Shown: positions 12,624-20,688 of the stretch, piece after piece
How positions within the stretch are numbered: the first letter of the stretch is position 1
Layout: each line of letters starts with the position of its first letter
Notes under the pieces: model-generated
What the model saw: the letters and a program-made list of their open reading frames with translations, nothing else
Told to the model about the DNA's origin: nothing
The model's database searches: none
Translations under genes and position numbers: made by a program
Source of the DNA: Kiritimatiellia bacterium
GTDB taxonomy: Bacteria > Verrucomicrobiota > Kiritimatiellia > RFP12 > UBA1067
Assembly (NCBI GenBank): GCA_016303225.1
Contig: JAEDMC010000004.1
Coordinates: 1-34,763, forward strand
Length of the DNA: 34,763 nucleotides
Reading direction: 5' to 3'

Positions 12624-13424
12624 ATGACAAACAATCAGCTTGTTCCAGTCAACATTCTGACTTTCAAATGGGGGACACTTTACTCCTCCGAGTACGTGAA
12701 CCGCATCTACCGTGGTGTGAAGGAACATTTGAATCGTCCGTTCCGATTCGTCTGCGTGACGGATGACAAGGCGGGACTTTGCGAGGGAATCGACGCCGTT
12801 GATTTTCCACCGCGTCCGCCGGAGATGAAGAACCTCTACACCTACGCGAAGCACGGTTGGCCGAACATCTATGTGAAGCTTTGCGTCTTCAGGCCGGGCT
12901 TCGCGGACCTGAAGGGTCCCACGCTTTTCCTCGACATCGACCAGATCATCACGGGCGATCTCGACAGGTTCTTCGATTACAAGCCAGGCACGTTCTGCAT
13001 CATCCGCAACTGGATGGAGTTTCGCAAGCGTCTCTTCCGCAAGGTTCCGTTCTGCGGCAATTCGTCCTGCTTCCGTTTTGACGCGGACGGCTCGATGGCC
13101 TATGTCTACGAGACGTTCATCCGCGAAATCGACGAGGCGCTCGACGACCGCGTCTGGTCGACCGAGCAGGAGTATATGACGCATGCCGTCGGCCGCGCGA
13201 AGATTAACTTCTGGCCAGAGAACTTCGTCCGTTCCTTCAAGCGCTCCTGCACGTGGCCCTGGCCGCTCAACCATTTTCTCGAGCCGCGGTTTAATCCCGA
13301 CACTGGCATTCTCTGCTTCCACGGGAAGCCGAGCCCGGAGCAGGCAATCGCCGGTTATCGCGGCAAGCACCTTAACACCTGGACCAAGCCCTGCCCGTGG
13401 GTCAAGGAATTGTGGGAGAGATGA
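12624..13424 (+). CDS. Glycosyltransferase (GT-A type with DxD motif)
   Basis: The 266-residue enzyme begins with VNILTFKWGTLYSSEYVNRIY and has RFVCVTDD followed by LFLDIDQIITGDL, where DID is the expected metal and nucleotide-sugar binding motif. Later blocks are GNSSCFRFDADG, STEQEYMTH and CFHGKPSPEQA. Donor and acceptor are unknown. No Shine-Dalgarno sequence or TATAAT box precedes the ATG, unlike other genes here. Its original promoter and first codons may be the remnant at 11228-11293, and it may now depend on transcription from the ATPase gene. It overlaps the next gene by ATGA. Confidence 0.82.
   Translation: MTNNQLVPVNILTFKWGTLYSSEYVNRIYRGVKEHLNRPFRFVCVTDDKAGLCEGIDAVDFPPRPPEMKNLYTYAKHGWPNIYVKLCVFRPGFADLKGPTLFLDIDQIITGDLDRFFDYKPGTFCIIRNWMEFRKRLFRKVPFCGNSSCFRFDADGSMAYVYETFIREIDEALDDRVWSTEQEYMTHAVGRAKINFWPENFVRSFKRSCTWPWPLNHFLEPRFNPDTGILCFHGKPSPEQAIAGYRGKHLNTWTKPCPWVKELWER
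12643..12676 (+). repeat. Right copy of imperfect direct repeat flanking the ATPase gene
   Basis: It is the partner of 11251-11283. Here the repeat is part of the intact glycosyltransferase coding sequence (codons 7-18). Confidence 0.8.
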
Positions 13425-14317
13425 TTGATTTGGGCGAACTGTCCGCGACCGTCGCCGCCGTCCTTGGCCGGCGCTATCGTCTGACGGCGCTCGCCGTGAA
13501 GTGCACCTATCCGGTTTTCCGCGGCGAAGCGGATGGCGTCGCGCCGATCTTCGTCAAGGTCGGGACGTGGGAGGAGTGGTCGCGGACGGCGAAGCTCCTG
13601 AAGGCGATTGGTGACTGCGGGCTGTTCTCGCGTTTCCTGACGGATTTGCCGATCGAGTACAACGGGTCGGCCGTCTTCGTGATGGAGTGGCGGGAGTCGA
13701 AGATCGTTTTTCCGGAGGATATGACGGAGCGGCAGATTGAGAGTTTCATCGCGGGGTGCGCGAGGATGTTTGCCGCACTGCAGCAGGCGCGCGGGGCATT
13801 AGGGATAACGCCCCCGACCTTAGGGACGCCGGAGGGACTTTACGGAGACCTATTGCAATATGCCTCCCGGCATTCGCTTGCGGGAAGATTGCTGAAGGGG
13901 TTGGTGGAGATTCCGGAGGCGAGGCGCACGTACGGCACGCATCCACGCGTGGTCTGTCACGGCGACTTCCACGCGAAGAACTTCGGATTCGTTGGCGGTG
14001 AATTCGCTGCGGTCTATGATTTTGATAAGCTGACGGAGGGGCTCGGGTGCAGCGATCTTGTCAACGCGCTTTGCGAGCGGTTCTCATGCTTTCATCTTTC
14101 CCGGGCGGCGCGGCGTCGGCTTTGTGACGTGACGCGGCGGATTGTCACGCGCGTGCCATGGCCGCGCGACGAGCTGGTGATTGCGTGCAACATCGTGCGG
14201 CTGCAGTTCGCGGTGCGGCGGATCCGCAAGCATCTGGATTCGGCCTGGGTCGCGCTCGACGTTCTCCGCCGCGACCGGGCGATCCGCGGGTTTCTCGCGT
14301 GTTGCGATGTGGTATAA
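13421..14317 (+). CDS. APH-like phosphotransferase (sugar or lipid kinase)
   Basis: The 298-residue protein has the aminoglycoside-phosphotransferase/choline-kinase fold: FVKVGTWEEW with the ATP lysine, VFVMEW as hinge, catalytic VVCHGDFHAKN and metal-binding YDFDK. Its place among glycosyltransferases suggests it phosphorylates a glycan or lipid precursor rather than an antibiotic. ATG 13421 is chosen because it overlaps the previous stop by ATGA, as is usual in this operon; an ATG at 13397 would add eight residues. Residues 125-137 (GALGITPPT...) are encoded by a hairpin matching one arm of the palindromic element in the ABC exporter. The stop codon TAA is part of the next promoter's TATAAT. 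Confidence 0.82.
   Translation: MIDLGELSATVAAVLGRRYRLTALAVKCTYPVFRGEADGVAPIFVKVGTWEEWSRTAKLLKAIGDCGLFSRFLTDLPIEYNGSAVFVMEWRESKIVFPEDMTERQIESFIAGCARMFAALQQARGALGITPPTLGTPEGLYGDLLQYASRHSLAGRLLKGLVEIPEARRTYGTHPRVVCHGDFHAKNFGFVGGEFAAVYDFDKLTEGLGCSDLVNALCERFSCFHLSRAARRRLCDVTRRIVTRVPWPRDELVIACNIVRLQFAVRRIRKHLDSAWVALDVLRRDRAIRGFLACCDVV
13793..13814 (+). repeat. Single-arm copy of the coding palindromic element
   Basis: GGGGCATTA-GGGA-TAACGCCCC has a 9-bp stem with one mismatch and the same GGGA loop as the second hairpin of the element at 29727-29822. Codon phase is also the same: it reads GALGITPPT against GGLGISRPT. Confidence 0.6.
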
Positions 14318-14318
14318 T
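14310..14318 (+). promoter_or_regulatory. Extended -10 promoter of dgkA
   Basis: TGGTATAAT ends 9 nt before ATG 14328. The box also supplies the TAA stop codon of the preceding APH-like gene. Confidence 0.6.
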
Positions 14319-14327
14319 GTCGTCGTT

Positions 14328-14744
14328 ATGAAGCTTGATATGTCTGTTGTCCGCCGTATCGCACGAAAGTCAGTCTACGCACCGAATAAGGTTCGCGGCA
14401 AGGTCGGCAATTCGCTCCGGGGCTTCCGCGCCGTGCTGATGCATGAGAAGGCATTTCGCATCGATCTGATTGTTTTCGCGGTCTGCACGGTAATCGTCAG
14501 CCTGATCCCTGATCTGAGCTGGTGCGAGCGGGCGGTGATGATTTATGCAGCCTTCGTTCCGATTCTCGCAGAACTCGTCAACACTGCTGTCGAGACGACG
14601 GTGGATCGCATTTCGAAGGTCTATCATCATCTTTCGGGACGGGCGAAGGACATCGGAAGTGCCCTCGTGTGCGCTTCGTTCATCGGCGCGGGAATTTGTT
14701 GGTTCGTGATTCTGCTCGGCTGGTCGTTCAGGACCTTCCGGTGA
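14328..14744 (+). CDS. dgkA: Diacylglycerol kinase
   Basis: The 138-residue inner-membrane enzyme phosphorylates diacylglycerol to phosphatidic acid. It carries the DgkA signatures SLRGFRAVLMHEKAFR, ELVNTAVETTVDRIS and HHLSGRAKDIGSA, with three membrane helices. The N terminus is about 20 residues longer than E. coli DgkA. ATG 14328 is chosen from the TATAAT box; a longer upstream frame has no family similarity. It converges on and overlaps by 17 nt the EptA-like gene on the other strand. EptA enzymes release diacylglycerol when they use phosphatidylethanolamine, so DgkA would recycle that by-product. Confidence 0.92.
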   Translation: MKLDMSVVRRIARKSVYAPNKVRGKVGNSLRGFRAVLMHEKAFRIDLIVFAVCTVIVSLIPDLSWCERAVMIYAAFVPILAELVNTAVETTVDRISKVYHHLSGRAKDIGSALVCASFIGAGICWFVILLGWSFRTFR

Positions 14745-16323
14745 AGATGCTTTTCGTCGGTTCGTAATCGGGACCGGTTAGCGAGGAGATGTCGATGATG
14801 GTGTGGATTGTGTCGATGAGACCGTAGCCAGCCTTTGGCGTTGTTGCGCGGATATCCGAGCGGAGCCGGTTCAGTTCGGGGGAGGTCCAGAGCATGAACG
14901 GGACGGACGTCATCGGCTCGTTGGCGAGGGGACCGTGCCCCAGGATTCGCGCGTCGGTCGAGTCGTAGATGTCCTCGCCGTGGTCGGCGAAGTAGAGCAC
15001 GTACGAGACGCCGCCGAGGGCCTTGAGCTCCTTCGCGACTTCAGCGATGAACCAGTCGGTGTAGCGGATCGAATCGTCATAGGCATTGAGGAACTTGAGC
15101 TTTTCGGGCGGAAGGTTGCGCCCGGGGGCTTGTCCGTCGAAATGGTGAAATTCGTCCGGATAGCGGTTCACATAGGCGGAGTGCGATCCGATCAGGTGGA
15201 GGAATATGACCTTGCGTTCGTCGTCGTTGGCGAGGATCCTACGGACTTCCTGAAGCATGTCACCATCGAGCCCCGCCTTTTCAAAGCGTTTCATGCCGCT
15301 GAAGTTGAAGCATTTGGTGATGGCGGCGTGCGAGGTCATTGCGGTCAGCGCGGTGTCGTCCAGCGCGTACTGGTTGGAGAACCAGTAGGTCCTGAATCCG
15401 GCGTCGTTGAACCAGTCGATGATTGAGCCCTTGGAGTAGACGAGCTCGGCATGGTCGTTGTCCGCGAATGTAAGAACCTTTTCGAGCGAGGGTATGGTCT
15501 GGGCGAACGGGGAACGGACGCCGGCAACGCGAATCATCTCGTTGCCGAGGCGATCGGTGAACTCGGTCGTCGCACGGGCGTATCCGTAGCAGCCGAAGTG
15601 CCGAGCGTTCGCGCTTTCGCCGATGATGATCACGTAGGTCTGCCTCGTGTCTGGCGGCAGCTTCGACGTGATGCCCTTGAAGCGAGGCGCGGCGTGCTCT
15701 GCGATGAGGCGTTGGAGCTCGCGATAGTTGCGGCGGAAGAGAAGGTAGTGGTAGAGGACGTTCGTGAAGGGGTTCATCACGTAGCCGTCTTTCATGTCGC
15801 CTGGGGAGTGGATGAAGTTGACGAGAAGCGGCAGTGCGGCCAGGCCTGCGATGGCCACGGCCGCCCAGCGGCACCAAATTGGGTCGAAGGCGATTTCACC
15901 GGCCCTCGCCAGAAGGGGCAGTGGCGCGAGGTAGAGCGCGGCAAACAGGAGGAACTGACGCTTCGAAATGTTCTGCCCGATGAACTCCCGCGTTTCGCGC
16001 ATGTTTGAGACGAACAGCGAGTAGAAGGTGTTGAGCCCGATTCGCGTCCGGAAGAGGTGGATGTGCCCGATCTCGAGGGCGAGGAGAGGTGCGAAGACGA
16101 GGTGCAGGAGCGTCAGGTAGAAGGCAACGGCCGACGGAAGGAGCAGGACCGGCAGGAGGACGAGGGCGCAGACGGGGAGAGTCCGCAGGTAGTCCTTCGT
16201 CAGCGTCCTCAGGAATGTGGGATCGTGGAGCTTGGTCGCACTGACAGTGCGGGCAGTCGTGTAGACAAGAGGGGCGAAGGCCACGAGGAGAATGTAAGCG
16301 AAGGGGAATAGGATGTTTTTCAT
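14728..16323 (-). CDS. EptA-like phosphoethanolamine transferase
   Basis: The 531-residue inner-membrane enzyme has about five N-terminal membrane helices and a periplasmic sulfatase-fold domain. It is predicted to move phosphoethanolamine from phosphatidylethanolamine to lipid A or core sugar. Visible are GESANARHFGCYGYARATTE with S237 at the position of the usual catalytic threonine, HLIGSHSAYVNRYP, YDDSIRYTDWF and YFADHGEDIYD (metal-binding D-H). ATG 16323 fits the hydrophobic start MKNILFPFAYILL; a frame extending further upstream has no similarity. Related enzymes act on lipid A, core heptose or other glycans, so the exact acceptor is open. Confidence 0.85.
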   Translation of the reverse strand: MKNILFPFAYILLVAFAPLVYTTARTVSATKLHDPTFLRTLTKDYLRTLPVCALVLLPVLLLPSAVAFYLTLLHLVFAPLLALEIGHIHLFRTRIGLNTFYSLFVSNMRETREFIGQNISKRQFLLFAALYLAPLPLLARAGEIAFDPIWCRWAAVAIAGLAALPLLVNFIHSPGDMKDGYVMNPFTNVLYHYLLFRRNYRELQRLIAEHAAPRFKGITSKLPPDTRQTYVIIIGESANARHFGCYGYARATTEFTDRLGNEMIRVAGVRSPFAQTIPSLEKVLTFADNDHAELVYSKGSIIDWFNDAGFRTYWFSNQYALDDTALTAMTSHAAITKCFNFSGMKRFEKAGLDGDMLQEVRRILANDDERKVIFLHLIGSHSAYVNRYPDEFHHFDGQAPGRNLPPEKLKFLNAYDDSIRYTDWFIAEVAKELKALGGVSYVLYFADHGEDIYDSTDARILGHGPLANEPMTSVPFMLWTSPELNRLRSDIRATTPKAGYGLIDTIHTIIDISSLTGPDYEPTKSIFTGRS

Positions 16324-16350
16324 GAGCCGTTGCCGTGCCTGAGCTTTTTG

Positions 16351-16373
16351 TAGTATAATACCATTAAATGTAA
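16351..16373. promoter_or_regulatory. Divergent promoter region with start-stop codon pair
   Basis: On the plus strand TAGTATAATA holds a TATAAT (16354-16359). The same bases read on the minus strand give TGGTATTATACT, a -10 candidate for the EptA-like gene, so the two promoters overlap. Eight nt after TATAAT comes ATGTAA (16368-16373), a start codon followed at once by a stop, at the position where leaderless genes in this window begin. The real gene starts further on, with AAGGAGG at 16382-16388. Confidence 0.5.
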
Positions 16374-16393
16374 ACAGAGGCAAGGAGGGCCGT

Positions 16394-16975
16394 ATGATGA
16401 AGGGTGGAATGCACAATCTTATCGCGAAACTGCTGACATTCTGGCTGCCGATTCCAAGGGGGAGGCGCCGGTGTCTCAGGCATCGGCTGCGTTCGTTCTT
16501 CATCCGGATGACGATTGATAAGGGTGTGATGCTCGGGGAGGGTGTCCGCTTCCACGAGAAGAGCCATCTGACGTCCGGTTCGAGCGTCGGGGACCACACG
16601 GGGATCATCAATCTCGATGTGCAGGGCTCGGGGCACATCAGGATCGGACGCTACAGCATGATCGCCTGGGATGTGCTGGCGATGACCTCGAACCACGATT
16701 TCAACGGCGAAGGAATCCCCTTTGACGGCAATGACATCATCAAGAACGTGGAAATCGGTGACTACTGCTGGATCGGCGCGCGCACGATGCTCCTGCCGGG
16801 AACGCGTATCGGGGACGGCGCGATCATCCAGGGCGGTTCGGTTGTCCACGGTGTCATTCCGCCGCTAGCCATCGCCGGGGGCAATCCGGCCAAGGTCTTC
16901 GCTTATCGCGATGCTGCGAAATTCGAGCGGTTGAAGGCTGAAGGCAAGTTCTTCGATACGTTTGATCTCGGTTAA
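16394..16975 (+). CDS. Hexapeptide-repeat acyltransferase (WcaF/maltose acetyltransferase-like)
   Basis: The 193-residue cytoplasmic enzyme has a left-handed beta-helix made of hexapeptide repeats from about residue 45 to 170 (VMLGEGVRF, SVGDHTGII, IRIGRYSMIAWDV, VEIGDYCWIGART, TRIGDGAIIQGGS). It then has the typical closing AGGNPAKVF. SNHDF supplies the catalytic-type histidine. It probably O-acetylates a polysaccharide sugar. ATG 16397 has better spacing (8 nt) from AAGGAGG than 16394. It is the first gene of the plus-strand O-antigen operon and is followed by a GT2 gene 5 nt later. Confidence 0.85.
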   Translation: MMKGGMHNLIAKLLTFWLPIPRGRRRCLRHRLRSFFIRMTIDKGVMLGEGVRFHEKSHLTSGSSVGDHTGIINLDVQGSGHIRIGRYSMIAWDVLAMTSNHDFNGEGIPFDGNDIIKNVEIGDYCWIGARTMLLPGTRIGDGAIIQGGSVVHGVIPPLAIAGGNPAKVFAYRDAAKFERLKAEGKFFDTFDLG

Positions 16976-16980
16976 AGGCC

Positions 16981-17820
16981 ATGAAGGTTTCAGTTCTGAC
17001 GCCCATTTACCGGACTGACGAGCGCTATCTGCGGGAGGCAATCGAGAGTGTGCTCGGCCAGACATTCGCGGACTTCGAATTCCTGTTGCTCGATGACTGT
17101 CCCGAAGACAATCGGGAAGCGGTGGTGCGGAGCTACAACGACAGAAGGATCGTCTATCTGAAGAACGACCGAAACCTCGGCATCGCGGCATCGCGCAACC
17201 GGCTTATCGATCTGGCAAAGGGCGAGTACCTCGCGATCTTCGACCATGACGACATCTGTCGTCCCGAGCGACTGGCGAAGCAGGTTTCGTATCTTGATGC
17301 CAATCCGGAGTGCGGTGTCATTGGAGGGTGGACGAAGCCGAGTTGCGGAACGGTGAATTTCAATCCGGAGGGCGATCATGCGATTAAGCTCGCGATGATG
17401 GCGGGGAGCTCGGTTTGGCACCCCGCGTCCATGATTCGCAAGTCGCTTCTGGACGCCTGTCACGTTCGTTACGAGGCGGAGTACACACCGGTCGAAGATT
17501 ACATGCTCTGGATGCGTCTCATTCCGTACGCGGTCTTCCACAACCTGCAGGAGGTTGTGCTGGACTACCGGTGGCACGAAGGCAACACGTCCGTGGTGCG
17601 CAAGCGTGAGCTCGAGGATCAGGTGCGCCGAGTGCAGGCCTGGGCCAAGGTCAACCTGCCCGAGCTCTACTCGGAGTTCGAGATGAGCCGGAAGGTCCAG
17701 CGTCGCGTTCGTCTGTTCGGCATCCCGGTCCTGAAGATCGAGACCGAAGGCCGAGAGACTTATGTCCGGCTCTTTGACAAGGTCCCGTTCCTTAGGATCA
17801 GCCGCAGGTACAGGGTATGA
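16981..17820 (+). CDS. Family 2 glycosyltransferase
   Basis: The 279-residue GT-A enzyme starts MKVSVLTPIYRTDERYL and shows SVLGQTFADFEFLLLDD, NLGIAASRNRLI and the metal-binding FDHDD. VEDYMLWMRL lies where the catalytic aspartate (ED) is expected. It has no membrane segments. It probably adds one sugar of the O-antigen repeat on the cytoplasmic face. It overlaps the GT10-like gene by ATGA, which suggests consecutive steps. Confidence 0.9.
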   Translation: MKVSVLTPIYRTDERYLREAIESVLGQTFADFEFLLLDDCPEDNREAVVRSYNDRRIVYLKNDRNLGIAASRNRLIDLAKGEYLAIFDHDDICRPERLAKQVSYLDANPECGVIGGWTKPSCGTVNFNPEGDHAIKLAMMAGSSVWHPASMIRKSLLDACHVRYEAEYTPVEDYMLWMRLIPYAVFHNLQEVVLDYRWHEGNTSVVRKRELEDQVRRVQAWAKVNLPELYSEFEMSRKVQRRVRLFGIPVLKIETEGRETYVRLFDKVPFLRISRRYRV

Positions 17821-18800
17821 AGTTGCGGATCAAGGTTCTCGGGTCGATCTTCCGTGCTCTCAAGTCCTCCACATGCTTGGACGGGCGATACGAATTTGTC
17901 TACGATCCAGCTTGTCGTGACTATGACTGGCTCGTGGTCTTTGACGAGCTGCCGGTTGCCTGCGAGGAGCTGGCCTGTCCGCGGGAGCATACGATTCTCT
18001 GCACGTGGGAGCCAGTCAGCATCAAGAGTTATTCGTGTGCCTATACGCGCCAATTCGGACATCTCCTGACGAATCGCCCTCCCGAAGCCGAGAGACATCC
18101 GCATTATCATCTCGGACGCGGTTACTTCCTTTGGTTTGTGCGGAATTTTCCGGAGATCGGGATGGCGATTGACAAGCCGAAGGTGCTGTCAGCCGTCTGT
18201 TCGTCGAAGCAAATGAGGCATACAGCGCATCATGACCGGTTCCGGCTCGTCGACGAGCTGGCGAAGGCCGTTCCGGAAATGGACTGGTTTGGTCGGGGCG
18301 TGAGGCCCCTGGAGCGGAAAGAGGATGCGCTCGTTCCCTATCGCTATCACATTGCGGTCGAGAACCACATCGGCGTCCATCATTGGACGGAGAAGTTCTC
18401 GGACGCGATCCTCTGCGAGTGCCTGCCGTTCTATGCCGGCGATCCGGCGATTGGGGAAATCTTCCCGAAGGAGTGCTTCATACCGATTCCGATTGACGAT
18501 CCTGCAGAGGCGGTGCAGATCGTGAGGGAGGCGATCGCGAACGGGGAATACGAGAAGCGCCGCGAGGCGATCCTTGAGGCGAAGCGGCTCATCCTCGGGA
18601 AGTACAACTTCTGGCACCAGGTGATCGGGGTGGTGGAGGGAAGCGGTGCGCGTCTGAAACGGCGAGACGCCGCGTCTATGGGTGGACGTATCTATGCGAG
18701 GAAAGAACTGCGGAAGCACAACCTGTCCGCGGCGCTTGAGGATGGTTGGGCGCATCTGCGGCGCTTTGTCGGAGCGCGATTTGGTATAATGACGGCATGA
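17817..18800 (+). CDS. Family 10 (fucosyltransferase-like) glycosyltransferase
   Basis: The 327-residue protein matches the C-terminal signature of GT10 alpha-1,3-fucosyltransferases: YRYHIAVENHIGVHHWTEKFSDAILCECLPFYAGDP, with the conserved ENH/TEKF residues contacting GDP-fucose. CTWEP and FGHLLTNRP lie in the N-terminal half. No GDP-fucose synthesis gene is in the window, so the donor could be a different GDP- or deoxy-sugar. The 3' end contains the promoter of the next gene inside its last codons (F-G-I-M), and its stop overlaps that gene's ATG. Confidence 0.85.
   Translation: MKLRIKVLGSIFRALKSSTCLDGRYEFVYDPACRDYDWLVVFDELPVACEELACPREHTILCTWEPVSIKSYSCAYTRQFGHLLTNRPPEAERHPHYHLGRGYFLWFVRNFPEIGMAIDKPKVLSAVCSSKQMRHTAHHDRFRLVDELAKAVPEMDWFGRGVRPLERKEDALVPYRYHIAVENHIGVHHWTEKFSDAILCECLPFYAGDPAIGEIFPKECFIPIPIDDPAEAVQIVREAIANGEYEKRREAILEAKRLILGKYNFWHQVIGVVEGSGARLKRRDAASMGGRIYARKELRKHNLSAALEDGWAHLRRFVGARFGIMTA
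18780..18790 (+). promoter_or_regulatory. Extended -10 promoter inside the end of the GT10 gene
   Basis: TTTGGTATAAT ends 6 nt before ATG 18797 and is itself coding sequence for the GT10 protein. It lies inside an operon, so it is an internal promoter. Confidence 0.6.
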
Positions 18801-19651
18801 AGCGCGTACAGCAGAGAACGAGCCTCCGTTTTACGGACGCCGACCGGTGCGCAATTCGCGGCCATTGGAAGGTTCGGGTGCCCAAATGCGTGCGTCTTGC
18901 CGACGGACACCGCTTTGAAATCGGTCGGTTCTCGTGGCTGAACTGCGATGTGGACGCTTCGGAAAACGATGTCCGCATCGGTCATGCGAGCTATTGCCTG
19001 AGCGACATGTCCCATGCTTCCTGCGGCAACTACTGCTCAATCGGCATGGGCTCGGACATCGGCTTGAGCCAGCATCCGGTTGATCGGTTGACAACGCACC
19101 CGGCGACCTACATTCCGGATGCCCGGCCCTTTGCGGGCGCCTGGCCAGGCGAGGCCTTTCCCATTCGGAATCGGCCCTATGACGGCGTGTGGCGGCCCGT
19201 GTCAATCGGGCATGACTGCTGGATTGGTTCCGGAGCCCGGATCATGGGCGGCGTTTCGATTGGCACGGGCGCGGTCGTCGCCGCCGGCGCGGTTGTCACG
19301 CATGACGTGCCGCCTTATGCGATTGTCGCGGGCGTTCCTGCGAAAGTGATTCGCATCAGGTTCGATCCGGAGATGGTTCAGGAGCTGCTGGCCTCCCGCT
19401 GGTGGGAGTGCGATATCCTGAATTGGCCTGCGGATGTCGACTGGAACGACATTCCGGCGCTCCTGGCGCGGATGCGGTCGGCGCGTGCCGACGGCACGTT
19501 GCGCACCTGGCCCGGAAAATGGATTTCGGATGAGGATTTGCAGCCGCTCAACAGTCATTGCAAGTTCGTTTGCCGCCGGCACGGCCGCGGTTTGTTCGTC
19601 AAGGCGTTCGGCTTATGGTTGAAGCGGAACTGGGGGGACGTCCGCGCATGA
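18797..19651 (+). CDS. CatB/XAT-type O-acetyltransferase
   Basis: The 284-residue hexapeptide-repeat acetyltransferase has repeats from about residue 40 to 180 (YCSIGMGSDIGLSQHPVD, VSIGHDCWIGSGARIMGGVSIGTGAVVAAGAVV). The family-typical closing VAGVPAKVIRIRF is followed by a helical tail. The SQHPVDRLTTHP segment corresponds to the catalytic histidine loop of CatB-like enzymes. Members of this family usually O-acetylate glycans or N-acetylate amino sugars; the name does not imply drug resistance here. Start at 18797 is supported by both the ATGA overlap and the TATAAT box. Confidence 0.85.
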   Translation: MKRVQQRTSLRFTDADRCAIRGHWKVRVPKCVRLADGHRFEIGRFSWLNCDVDASENDVRIGHASYCLSDMSHASCGNYCSIGMGSDIGLSQHPVDRLTTHPATYIPDARPFAGAWPGEAFPIRNRPYDGVWRPVSIGHDCWIGSGARIMGGVSIGTGAVVAAGAVVTHDVPPYAIVAGVPAKVIRIRFDPEMVQELLASRWWECDILNWPADVDWNDIPALLARMRSARADGTLRTWPGKWISDEDLQPLNSHCKFVCRRHGRGLFVKAFGLWLKRNWGDVRA

Positions 19652-20688
19652 GCCGGCCCGTTCTGTCCGTCTGCATCCCGACCTACAACCGCGGCGAGGA
19701 ACTCGCCATGCGCGTGCGGGCGTGGCTTGCAGCGGCAGAGGGCGACGACCTGGAGATCGTCGTTTCGGACAACGCCTCGACGGACGGGACGGATGCGGCG
19801 TTCGCGGCAATCTCGGATCCGCGACTCGTTTATTGCCGAAACGAGAAGAACAGTGGGGCGTTTGAGAACCAGTTGAAGGCGTTCGCCGCCGCGCACGGAA
19901 CATGGCTGATGCAGCTGACGGACAAGGATGAGATCATGCCCTCGGCGCTTCCCTCGGCGCTTGCGGCCCTCCGCGGGCTTACGGCGGTTTGCGGAGCGTT
20001 TCGTCTTGTCCGCAGTGCGGGCGACACGCTGGACGGATCGGTGCAAGTCTATTCGGGCGCAGCCGCCTACGCGCGTTTCGGCCTTGCCTATGCACATCCG
20101 AGCGGATGCTTCTTCCGCGCCGACGTTCTCTCCGACGGCACCGTGTTGAAGGAACTTCGCACATTGGGCGAGGTGATGCGTCCCTATTCCACGGACTATC
20201 TGACATCGCTCTGCCTACGTGCGGGCGGTTATGCGAGAATTGACGTGCCGTTCGTCCGCCACAATCTGCCGCCCTACGGCGCAGGGCGCAAGTCAGTCTC
20301 GTACGTTAGCCGCAAGGATTATTACTTCACGCCGGAGTTTGTCATCCGTGAGTTTGAGGCATACCTCCTCTTCCTGCACGATTCGATTCATCTCTCGCCT
20401 TGGGCGAGAGCACGTGCGGTCGCTGGGCTTGTTCGACGCTCGCTTTTCCCGCGGATGACGGAAATCTACCGCTGGATGCTGGCGGACGAGAATATCTGTG
20501 CGTGGTACGGAGTGCCGGAGGACATGCGGCGCAGTGAGATGTCCCGTGACCTTGAGCGCGATTTCCGAGCTGGCATCCGTGCATTGGCCAGATCCGCTGA
20601 CGCCGTTGACGCGGTGGCGTTGCGGTTGGGGGCATTCGGCTGCCGTAAGGCGATTTCAAGGCAAAGGAGGAAATGTGAAGCGAAATGA
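19648..20688 (+). CDS. Family 2 glycosyltransferase (abequosyltransferase-like)
   Basis: The 346-residue GT-A enzyme has LSVCIPTYNRGEEL, IVVSDNASTDGT, NSGAFENQLKAF and QLTDKDEI in place of the usual DxD, then a helical C-terminal half. The SVCIPTYNR/DNASTDGT pattern and length recall enzymes such as WbaV that transfer CDP-linked 3,6-dideoxyhexoses. This is attractive because CDP-dideoxysugar genes follow at once, but it is an inference. ATG 19648 overlaps the previous stop (ATGA); an upstream in-frame ATG lies inside the acetyltransferase gene. Confidence 0.82.
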   Translation: MSRPVLSVCIPTYNRGEELAMRVRAWLAAAEGDDLEIVVSDNASTDGTDAAFAAISDPRLVYCRNEKNSGAFENQLKAFAAAHGTWLMQLTDKDEIMPSALPSALAALRGLTAVCGAFRLVRSAGDTLDGSVQVYSGAAAYARFGLAYAHPSGCFFRADVLSDGTVLKELRTLGEVMRPYSTDYLTSLCLRAGGYARIDVPFVRHNLPPYGAGRKSVSYVSRKDYYFTPEFVIREFEAYLLFLHDSIHLSPWARARAVAGLVRRSLFPRMTEIYRWMLADENICAWYGVPEDMRRSEMSRDLERDFRAGIRALARSADAVDAVALRLGAFGCRKAISRQRRKCEAK

